Assembly: GCF_000149955.1 (NCBI RefSeq)
Contig: NC_030996.1
Coordinates: 699,467 to 763,466, forward strand
Direction: 5' to 3'
Length of the DNA stretch: 64,000 nt
Origin: Fusarium oxysporum f. sp. lycopersici 4287
Taxonomy: Eukaryota > Ascomycota > Sordariomycetes > Hypocreales > Nectriaceae
Shown: piece after piece, positions 10,015 through 18,277 of the stretch
Layout of the letters: every line of letters begins with the position of its first letter
Numbering within the stretch: position 1 is the first letter of the stretch
Made by a program: the position numbers and the translations under genes
The notes under the pieces: model-generated
What the model saw: only the letters and a program-made list of their open reading frames with translations
Databases searched by the model: none
Told to the model about the DNA's origin: nothing

Positions 10015-10938
10015 ATGTCTCGTGCTCTTCTCATCACCGGCGCCACTGGCAAGCAAGGCAGCTCTGTCATCAATGCTCTTATCGCAAAGAACGCAGACTT
10101 CCTTCTCCTCGCCGCCACTCGCAATAAGGAATCACCTTCCGCAAAGAAGCTAGCCTCCAAATCTTCCAACATCAAGCTCATTGAGGGTGACCTCGACTCC
10201 ATCCCCGCCCTCTTCAGTGCCGCTAAGCAAGCTGCCGGAACTGTGCCTCTCTGGGGCGTCTACTCAGTCCAACTGTCCATGGGCAAGGGTGTTACTCTTG
10301 AGGGCGAGGTCCGACAAGGAAAGGGTCTCATCGATGAGTCGATCAAGGCCGGCATCAAGCACTTTGTCTACTCCAGCGTTGACCGGGGCGGTGACGAGAA
10401 GTCTTGGAAGGACGCCACTGTTGTCCCTCACTTCAAGACCAAGCACGAGATCGAGCATTACCTTCGCGACTCGACCGCCAACGGAAAGAGCTCAATGAAC
10501 TGGACCATCTTGCGCCCAACGGCCTTCATGGAAAACCTAGAGCCTGGTTTCGCCACCAAAGTCTTCCTCACCATGATTCGCGACACTCTCAAGAACAAGC
10601 CTCTTCAGTGGACGGCAACAGAAGATATCGGCTTCTTCGCTGCTGAAGCTTTCACAGACCCACAAGCCTGGGGTAAGCAAGCTATCAGCTTAGCTGGCGA
10701 TGAGATCACATTCGCACAACTCAGCGAAGCTTTTGAGCACGCCACTGGCGGACCTGCTGGTACGACATTCGGTTTACTTGGAAAAGCTTTAAAGCATGGC
10801 GTTGCCGAGCTCGGAATCATGGTTAATTGGTTCAGAGATGAAGGCTATGGTGCTGATTTGGCCAAGGTTCGACAGCTGAACCCTGGTGCTAAGACGATGG
10901 AACAGTGGGTTAAGACAAGTGCTTTTGTCAGCCAGTAA
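10015..10938 (+). CDS. NmrA-like NAD(P)-binding protein, 307 aa
   Basis: Single-exon atypical short-chain dehydrogenase of the NmrA-like family, which includes redox-sensing transcription co-regulators and isoflavone-reductase-type enzymes. The dinucleotide-binding motif is at the N-terminus (LLITGATGKQGSSVINAL, residues 5-22). It is followed by the family blocks IKHFVYSSVDRGG (about 120) and WTILRPTAFMENL (about 163-175). No catalytic YxxxK is evident, which suits a cofactor-sensing rather than an enzymatic role. The start is in good context (CACAATAATG). It is divergent from the MDR reductase at 8027-9055. Confidence 0.92.
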   Translation: MSRALLITGATGKQGSSVINALIAKNADFLLLAATRNKESPSAKKLASKSSNIKLIEGDLDSIPALFSAAKQAAGTVPLWGVYSVQLSMGKGVTLEGEVRQGKGLIDESIKAGIKHFVYSSVDRGGDEKSWKDATVVPHFKTKHEIEHYLRDSTANGKSSMNWTILRPTAFMENLEPGFATKVFLTMIRDTLKNKPLQWTATEDIGFFAAEAFTDPQAWGKQAISLAGDEITFAQLSEAFEHATGGPAGTTFGLLGKALKHGVAELGIMVNWFRDEGYGADLAKVRQLNPGAKTMEQWVKTSAFVSQ

Positions 10939-11321
10939 TAAACAGGAAATTGGGCCATACAAAGGAATAACCATTTGGAAGTTTGAGCTTATAGAGGAGG
11001 GGAGATAGAAGGTTTTCCAACTTTTATTCACATGACATAGAACAATTTAATTATGCAATGATCATTCACAGTCCCCGTCCTGTTAATTGTTCATCGTTCG
11101 ACTTTATAGTTTATGCAACGTGTTCCAATCACGAAGCATTCGTGACTTCGAGGCCTGGAACTTATAGCTTAACTTCAACCCTTACTCTACAAACCTCACT
11201 GGCTGGCTCTTTGAAGCTACAAAAGCCAGCTTTAATAGTGACTAACATATAAGACACCCACAGGCCTCTCACGTCAAGCCCACACTATTCGTGGGAGCCC
11301 CGCCTGAATAGCCAAAGCAAG
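10939..11321. other. Intergenic, no gene seen
   Basis: Between the NmrA-like gene and the 2EXR pseudogene. No structure that I can support. Confidence 0.5.
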
Positions 11322-12605
11322 ATGGCTACTCCCCCAGGCACAGATACGGAAGATGCAGTCTCTTCCAGCTCTGATGAAGAGGTTAAAATTCTCAATCCGG
11401 CAATTCTAAGCACCTCCAGCTTCCCGCAATTCGGCAAGTTTCCCTCCTGATGTTCACGAAAGGATCTGGATACGCTCCCTAACCCGCGAAAGAATCCTTA
11501 GAATTCTTCGCGAGCGATACCGTGTCGAAGTTAGAGAGCGCATCGTCATGAGCAAGCTCTTTGTTACCAACCACGAATCTCGTAGCGCCGCCAAGAGATT
11601 CTACCGCGTTCACATTCCCTGCACATATGCCCATATGACCTGCACCTACTATGGAATCCTTTACTTTAACCCGGAGTTCGACATCATACATATTTTTGAA
11701 TGGTGGTATTTCCCAGAACTTGCACATCGTATCTGGAAACTTATTCCACTTCACGTCGGCATTGTCAACTTGGCTCAGCACACCGATCAGGACTACTGGG
11801 ACAGGAGAAACAATGAGAGCTGGTACACCAACACGAGACACGTTGGGTACAAGGACCCGAAATACAGGGGCCCGGACAAACTGAAGGTGGCAATCAAGCG
11901 GTTGAAAAGAGTCATCTTCGTATTTCGTGGTGTGTATAATCCTGAAATCCGCAGATGCGGGGACACGCGTCAAAGACAGGATAGAAAGGGCCCTGCGTGG
12001 TATCCCAGCCCTTCTATGCCTGTCAAAACACATGTCCCTTTATTTGGGACTATGGAGCAGGACCCCAGGGCTGTGGGAGACTTTCTTGATGGCGTGAATC
12101 CCAAGCACATGGTAAAGCTACGGGGTGTTGTTGACGATTAGTTCAAACATCTTAAACGATGGGGAGTGGACAATGACCCTGAAGTTTTCTACCAGATCAT
12201 GATGAGCTACTCAGAGTGTGATCCAGTTATCATTGACAGAGAGGATGCAATCGCTTTTGTTGAGGATGAAATGGAGGAAAAGGAATTCAATTTTGATCGA
12301 TCTTTCAAAAGATGCGGGAAGGCTGCGATGGCTGCTGAGAACATACTCAGACAGGATGTATGCCGGTATTTGGATTCTGGCCACTCCTCATGGAAGTAAT
12401 ACCTATGCTGGAGGATACAAACAACGCAGAAGAGCAAACCCTGGATTTCTGCTCGGCACTGCAGAAACAGTTCAAAAAGCATACTCCGCAGCTATGTTTG
12501 TCTCATTTTCCGGACTACAATCCTAAAATCCTCACTACCTATGAGCGTACTGAGAAAGATTATGTGGTATGGCAGCACTGGAGACCAAAAGGCCACCGCT
12601 GTTAG
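11322..12605 (+). pseudogene. 2EXR-domain protein, broken gene
   Basis: The start ATG at 11322 opens an acidic leader and then SFPQFGKFP, the first block of the fungal 2EXR domain. The frame runs into TGA near 11450. The next domain block (DVHERIWIRSLTRERILRIL) continues one base out of frame, after a run of three C where two would keep the frame. The body then runs in the 11548 frame to a TAG at 12139-12141. The same frame continues beyond it (FKHLKRWGVDNDPEVFYQ) to about 12350, where a further shift is needed to reach the C-terminal frame (GFWPLLMEVIPMLEDTNN) ending at 12605. No GT-AG intron of fungal size repairs these three breaks. The 2EXR family is large, fungal and functionally uncharacterised. 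Confidence 0.75.
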
Positions 12606-12747
12606 AAAAATTGCAAATACGCGAGAACATTGAAGGAACTTCGGAGTATCCCTCATATCAAAATACATGTATGCTAGGTGACAGAGGGGAGTCAGATTCA
12701 AATACATGATCCTGCACAGTCTGCAAAGAGCCCACCACCATGTTTGT

Positions 12748-13727
12748 CTAGAAGACAAAAATTCCCTTCACCGCCTTCACCAAGTTCTGGGCTAGCAGTT
12801 TATGAATGGCGCCACTGGCATGGTAGTCATCTGCCCAAAGACAATTACTCGCGCCGAAGCAAGTAGCATCTTTGGCTCCGTATGCCGCATAATTATTGAC
12901 AACCTGGTCAAATGAGGGCTTGGTATCGAATATCTGAATTTTGACATTTGGGTGAGAGGATGTGAAGCTAGCTGCCTTGGTTTTGACAGCGTTGTTGTAA
13001 GAAATGATGTCTGATCTTAGGCGAGCCAGATCAACTTCCGGTTGACCTATCATCTTGGGGAACTGATCTGCGTATGCTTCATCAAGAGTCAGGCAACTGA
13101 TTTTTCTTTTTTTAAATGGTCGGGGCTTACCAGGGATACTCAGCAAGACGAACTTGCTGTAGCCATCATTGACAAGAACCTGCAGGAGCTCAAAATATCT
13201 GTTTACGCATTCGGTAACAAGAGCACTCTTCTTGCTCCAAAACGCCTCACCCACGTCGTTGATACCAATCCAGAATGCGACGAGGGTATCAGCTTTTGTA
13301 ATCTTAGGCGCAACATATTGCTTATAGAGATCCACCTGCTCCGACATCGAGTACTGGGCCCATGAGTTGACAATCTTCTTATCGACAGTCGCTCCGCTGT
13401 AAGCAAAGTCGTATGTGAGGATCAAAGATGTATTTAAAGTTGAAGTGACATGGCCGACCCAGTTGAGACCAGCAGAAGTCGTCTGCCCAGGCAGTCCGGG
13501 GTTCCCGATGGGGTTGGAGGATGATGGTAGTTGTCCTCCAGGCCAGAATCCCACGGTTGAGTATGAATCACCACTGCCCTTGGTTAGACTGAATCGATTC
13601 GTCATGTTGGAATGACGTACAAAATGATAAGATTCTTCGTAGTCTGGGCGGCCATCGAGGTAAATGGACTAGCAAGAGCTTCAGACAGGCCAGCTGCCAG
13701 AAGGAGGCATTGATCGAATAACTTCAT
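12748..13727 (-). CDS. Secreted GDSL/SGNH esterase (CE16-like)
   Basis: Three-exon model. Exon 1 (13621-13727) encodes a signal peptide (MKLFDQCLLLAAGLSEALA). A 47-bp intron (13574-13620) restores the catalytic block as IIFGDSYSTVGFWPGG; starting instead at the internal ATG (13605) would lose it. A second, in-frame 63-bp intron (13068-13130, donor GTAAGC, branch CTGAC) removes a basic insert and joins LLSIP to DQFPKMIGQ. The SGNH blocks are present: FGDSYS (serine nucleophile), WIGINDVG (block III, Asn), and WADDYHASG near the C-terminus (Asp-x-x-His). The spliced length is about 290 residues, as expected for CE16 acetylesterases, which remove acetyl groups from xylo-oligomers. The exact substrate is inferred. 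Confidence 0.85.
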
Positions 13728-14952
13728 CTCAAGGAACAAGAGTGACAATCGTTATACAAAAAAGCATTGGCCAAACCTCCAAGATCAGAGTGAATTATTC
13801 TTAATTTATATCTAGACTCGCTCGCGGCAAAATGCCTCCACTTCAAATACATTAACCGGATGTCGTATGTCACGGAATGCAAGGTCCGATTGGTGGGATA
13901 TCTCACCATGTGAGATGCTCAGAATCCCCTCAATCCTGTCTGGTATCGCCACTTTATGTCTGGATCAGCGGGCGAAGCTGTTGTATCACATAGGATTGAA
14001 TGTTTTGGGAGGCAGACATATGCATTTTTGCGTGGCGTGGTGAACGAGTACGCCGGCTTTAGTAGTGGTTCTTCGGATCAAGAACACAATATTATCGAAC
14101 TTGGCTAACCACAGAAGCAAAAACAGAGATATAAATGCATATGGAAGCAAATGTTCTAGGAAGTATAAATTCCAAACTCCTGGTCGCAAGGTTGTCGTTG
14201 TCTAGTCGAAGTTGACTTCATCAATATACCTCCTGTAAGTCGACTCTTGTGGTTGGAGACTGCTGAGATTTACCTGACAAGGTATGTACTATTGAAAGTG
14301 AATGGAGAAGACATGAAGATGGTACAAGGCAATGTCCTGGCGAGGGTCTTTGTCTTTGAGATCCTTATATCTACTGCTCAGCAAAAGACCACTTCACCGT
14401 GTCCGATCACATGACGAAGAAGTGTAAGCGACCAAGAAAAATGGCTCTAGAAACAATCTGCATTTGAGTTTGGCGTGAGGTTTTAGGGCTTACACTGAGC
14501 AGATCTTGGCAGCTTGGGTAAGACAATGAGATATGAGGGATCGAGAGTAGCCACCACTGCAACCTTGATTATCTTCTCCAAAACTAGAATGATGACTCCA
14601 TCAAAGTATTCCAGAAATAATGTATGCTACAAAGGCTGGTCGTCACTGCCGTACTAAGTCGGGCTCCTTGACAAATCCGAAGGAGTTTGGGGCAGCGTAA
14701 TCGCTTACGCTCTAAATTCTGACTACAGTCATCCTTCACAGAACAGCCTGTCCCAGCGTAATACGCTGCTTATCGTGGAGACAGGATAAGGCTAGAATAG
14801 GTAGGTGGTGTCGCACGCGCCCTTTCTTGTCATATCAAGATTGACAGGGGTCTGTATAAGTTATAAGCGTCGCGGACGGCATTTCAACGCTCGAAAGTTT
14901 TCCTAGTAATACGCTGTAATTCTTAACAGGAACATCGGATCGTGAAACAAAA
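13728..14952. other. Intergenic, 1.2 kb, no gene seen
   Basis: Only short ORFs on either strand. It contains the upstream regions of the leftward esterase and the rightward ATP-grasp-like gene. No repeat or RNA gene that I can recognise. Confidence 0.5.
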
Positions 14953-16515
14953 ATGCCCGCCATGATTGCCAAACGGCCGGGCCTCATGCAAATCTCGGTC
15001 TCCCGAAGTGCCGAAGAGCAGCGGTTGATTCCTGCATATTGCAGCAACCTTGCCCGCCGCGCTAAAGAGCTTGAGACTTTTCGTAAGCATCTTTACGCCG
15101 ATGCCAAAGGTGGTGAACTATCTTTTGGAATCATGGAGCGCATCTCACCACATGCTGTTGCGGTGTCACATCCTCTGTTCTCACGACTTGAGCAGCTTCA
15201 TGTCCTTCTTGGTCGTGTTTTTGTCGATATCGTGGATCGGTGGTTTACAGACGAGAAGGCACGCTTTCCGGAACGCATGCCGTTGGATCCATCGGAAGAG
15301 GAGCTTCTCCCGATGGGTAGCGTCTAGTGGTTGTGTTCCAGACTACGCCGAGCATGCCGGTTGCTGGCGAAGTGATTTGTTGTTTGGTCGCAGCCCGGAT
15401 GGTCTGCGGGATGAGTCACCGTATGTTTGCGAAATCAACGGAAGGCTACCTCTCAATGCGGTCATGGGAATTGCTCTGGGCGAAAATGGGCTTCTGGAAC
15501 TTGGTGCGAGTAAAGGAGGACTTGAGCCTGTGAATAGCATGGATGTGAGTGATACGACTGTCTTCTGCGCCCTACTCTTTAAGCTGACGCTCTGCCAACC
15601 ATTTAGGCATCTTATAACAACCTTATGGCACTATTCGACCCCGATAAACCGCTTTTCTCTATCAGAGATAAATGGCCTGGTGCTGACTCGAAGATCCTTT
15701 CAGCTGTCAATGTTGCACGTGGAAGGCCGCCAGTCGAGGCAGTTCGCCCCCAGGATCTGGAAGTTCGCCCTGATGAAAATTCTCCAACTGGATTCTCTCT
15801 CTGGGATAAGGCTACGAACAGGCTCTTGGAACAATGGTTTGTTGAGATGCTGCAGGAAGAGTATGCCGACCTGGAACCAGCTGTCGCCCGCCAATTGTCC
15901 CTTACTCCTCTCAATGACCTTCGAACTGTGTTCATTGTGCATGACAAGCGACTACTTGGCATCATACCTGAAGAGCTTCCGAAGATGGTTTCGCGTGGTG
16001 TTCTGACCGCCGAAGAGGCCGACATCGTTGCTGATGGGATCACTCAAACGATCAACCCGGGTTCAGAAGGACTTCAAAATCTGCTACGCGAGTCAAAATC
16101 CGACTCGGACATCAAGAATTACTATATATACAAGCCCTGCCGTGATGGCATGGGTCACGGTATAGAACTGGGAAAGAACCTTACGCAAGAAGCCTGGCTC
16201 GAACGTCTAGAGAAGCTCGCAAACCCAGATGTTCTTCGACCTCATGATGATGCAGCTGTCATCCAAAGGCTGGTAGACCATAATTGGTATGACGTTGTTC
16301 GTCATGAGGTTTCAACAGATGATGGACCGAAGCCTAACAAGTTCCATCTTATCGGATCTATGTTCATGTTTCAGAATCGCAAGTTCTACCCAGCTACTTG
16401 GCGTATGGGCCTGGAGACACATCTCGGTATCACTTCCGATAAGCCTGGGCTGGTCATGGGGATGGTGCACCAGCCCGACTGGCCAATTGGGGAGAACCAA
16501 GAGCAAGAGTTATGA
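14953..16515 (+). CDS. Conserved fungal protein, ATP-grasp-like, with an apparent frame break
   Basis: Exon 1 starts at 14953 (aaaaATGcccgcc, good context) and reads to about 15310 (DPSEEELL). The continuation (CVPDYAEHAGCWRSDLLFG, VCEINGRLPLNAVMGIALG) is one base out of frame. The only GT-AG pair that would restore frame there gives a 25-bp intron, too short for a fungus. A normal 62-bp intron at 15545-15606 (branch CTGAC) then joins to the last exon. That exon contains YYIYKPCRDGMGHGIELG, which resembles the nucleotide-binding strand-loop of ATP-grasp ligases. The assignment to ATP-grasp is tentative and rests on that motif and on VCEINGR. The frame break may be a real lesion or a sequence error. 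Confidence 0.5.
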
Positions 16516-16561
16516 GTTTAGAACTAGATATTATGTAACCTTGCGCTCTATGGTAGCCTGA

Positions 16562-16789
16562 AAGGTCGGGGAACTTCTAGCTACGAAGCGTCAGTCCGCC
16601 GGTATCGATCCTCCTGCACCCGGAGAAGAGGGTGTGACCTTATGTCATCTATTGAAGGATGTTGCCATCCTCTGGAGGAAGGCAGGAAGACCTGCATATT
16701 TGTTGACACCTACTGGGGAATTTTATGAGGACAAGGCGATAGCAGAGGGATGGTTTTTTAAGCCTCGTATGATAGAGAACTTGAATTGA
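16562..16789 (+). other. Coding-like open stretch without a start codon
   Basis: A 75-codon frame between stops reads like protein (GELLATKRQSAG, EEGVTLCHLLKDVAILWRKA, ending GWFFKPRMIENLN). It has no in-frame ATG at a sensible position. It follows the stop of the ATP-grasp-like gene by 46 bp, in another frame. It could be a remnant 3' exon of that gene or of a lost neighbour. Confidence 0.3.
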
Positions 16790-17223
16790 GCAATATCTCT
16801 TCGCATCATCTGGTAACGTATAATAACGACCTGGAAATATTAGATCATCAACCGTTACAGTAATGCTCCATCGTTTGAAGATTGCCGACCTAGCCGACTT
16901 AGATACAGTACGCAACAAGCTTTCATTATTGGGGCTAAACTAGGCCTGTTTCCGAGCGGTGCCTGGCACTATTGACGGGGAATTTTGGTATGGGACGTTG
17001 GCAGCCAATTATTGTTGAGCATAAAGTTTCTCCAGATCTTGTGGCGCGCTAGAGCAAACTATTGATTTAGGGGATACAAGATGATCGCCATTAACACTAA
17101 GGTACGTAACAATATAGTTACAGTAGCCATCTCCTTGGATCTTTTCTGCATATCTTTCGCTTTCTGCTTTCTTGTTCGTCACCCACCTCAGTCAATCGTT
17201 TGCGAATTCTCATCGTGCCGAGG
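16790..17223. other. Intergenic, promoter of the secreted protein gene
   Basis: An AT-rich stretch upstream of the ATG at 17224. The long open frame that begins at 17081 is leader plus intron read-through, not coding. Confidence 0.5.
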
Positions 17224-18142
17224 ATGCGACCCAAGGTTTTACTGTTGGCCATTGGCCTTCTTGTTGCCGACTCTGCGCTTGCCAGTCCTTGCAAGCCCAG
17301 GTCCTCCAGTATGTCGACAAAGAGAGCATGCTGAAAATAAGACTGAAAAATGGCTAATCGTGATGTTCCATCCAGCTTCGGAGACTGCTATTTCAACGTC
17401 GGTCGGTTCTACGACACAGCCCACTTCGACTGTCGAGGAAACACCTACAGTCGCATCATCTGAAACATCCACCGAGACTGGTGCTATTACCACGACCGCC
17501 CCTGACACAACCGCAACCTCGGAAGCGGAGACAACAACTGCTGTTCAAGTTACTACCACAACGGCTGAAGCTGAGACAACAACCGCTGTAATATCTACCA
17601 CTACGACAGCCGAGGCTGAGAGCACGACCACCACCGCCGTGGCAACCCCAACATTCACCATTGTTGGCGGCGGTGGCGCTATACAAGGCGCGCCCCTCAC
17701 AGGCATCGACCAAGATGGTAGCATACTGCTATTCAACCCTCAAACTGGAACTAGCCGTACCAGGACGATCATCCTCGACCCCGACACCGGCCGACTGCGG
17801 GATAAAGATACGGGAATTCAGATATGCGCATACTACGGCTCTGCAAACACGATCTTTGACCCTGCCAACTTTGCCTTCTGCCAGAATGGTAACACTGGGC
17901 CCAACACGTCCTTCGATTACATGACCTGCCAAATCGTCAGCGGCAAGCTCTCTTGTACTGCGCCCCAAGCTGCGTGCCCAACAGATGACGACGGCGTATC
18001 CCTAGGCTGCACCACTGTGGATGGCCAGTTGAATAATGAGTTTTACTACAAGACTCAGCCGGGCCTTGGTACCTACTTGTATATATCCAGTGGCAGCCCG
18101 AATGGCTATACCCTTGTCGACGTCATTGCCCAGAAAGCATGA
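17224..18142 (+). CDS. Secreted Ser/Thr-rich cell-surface-type protein, 283 aa
   Basis: Two exons: 17224-17308 and 17376-18142, total 852 nt. I place the start at ATG 17224 because it gives a clear signal peptide (MRPKVLLLAIGLLVADSALA). A 67-bp intron (donor GTATGT, CTAAT, acceptor ATCCAG) then leads in frame to the main exon. Residues 30-120 are a low-complexity Ser/Thr/Ala/Glu region with degenerate repeats of the type TTTAEAETTTAV, a likely O-mannosylated stalk. The C-terminal 150 residues form a cysteine-containing globular domain (ILDPDTGRLRDKDTGIQICAYYG, PANFAFCQNG, YMTCQIVSGKLSCTA), a type common in Fusarium secreted proteins. No GPI signal is evident. The role (wall protein or secreted effector) is unknown. 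Confidence 0.75.
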
Positions 18143-18277
18143 GTTGTTGTATTGCGACGATCATAACATTCGATTCAGAACTATACTTCTAATGATTCAT
18201 AACTGTAAATGATATATTTTATCTCTGGCAATACCTTTCAGCCATTTAGAGCGTCTTGCTCTGTGACCTCCTTGTCG

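Noticed and set aside
8027..10938. Secondary-metabolite cluster around the MDR/NmrA pair
   Set aside because: No polyketide synthase, NRPS, terpene cyclase, P450 or transporter lies nearby in this window.
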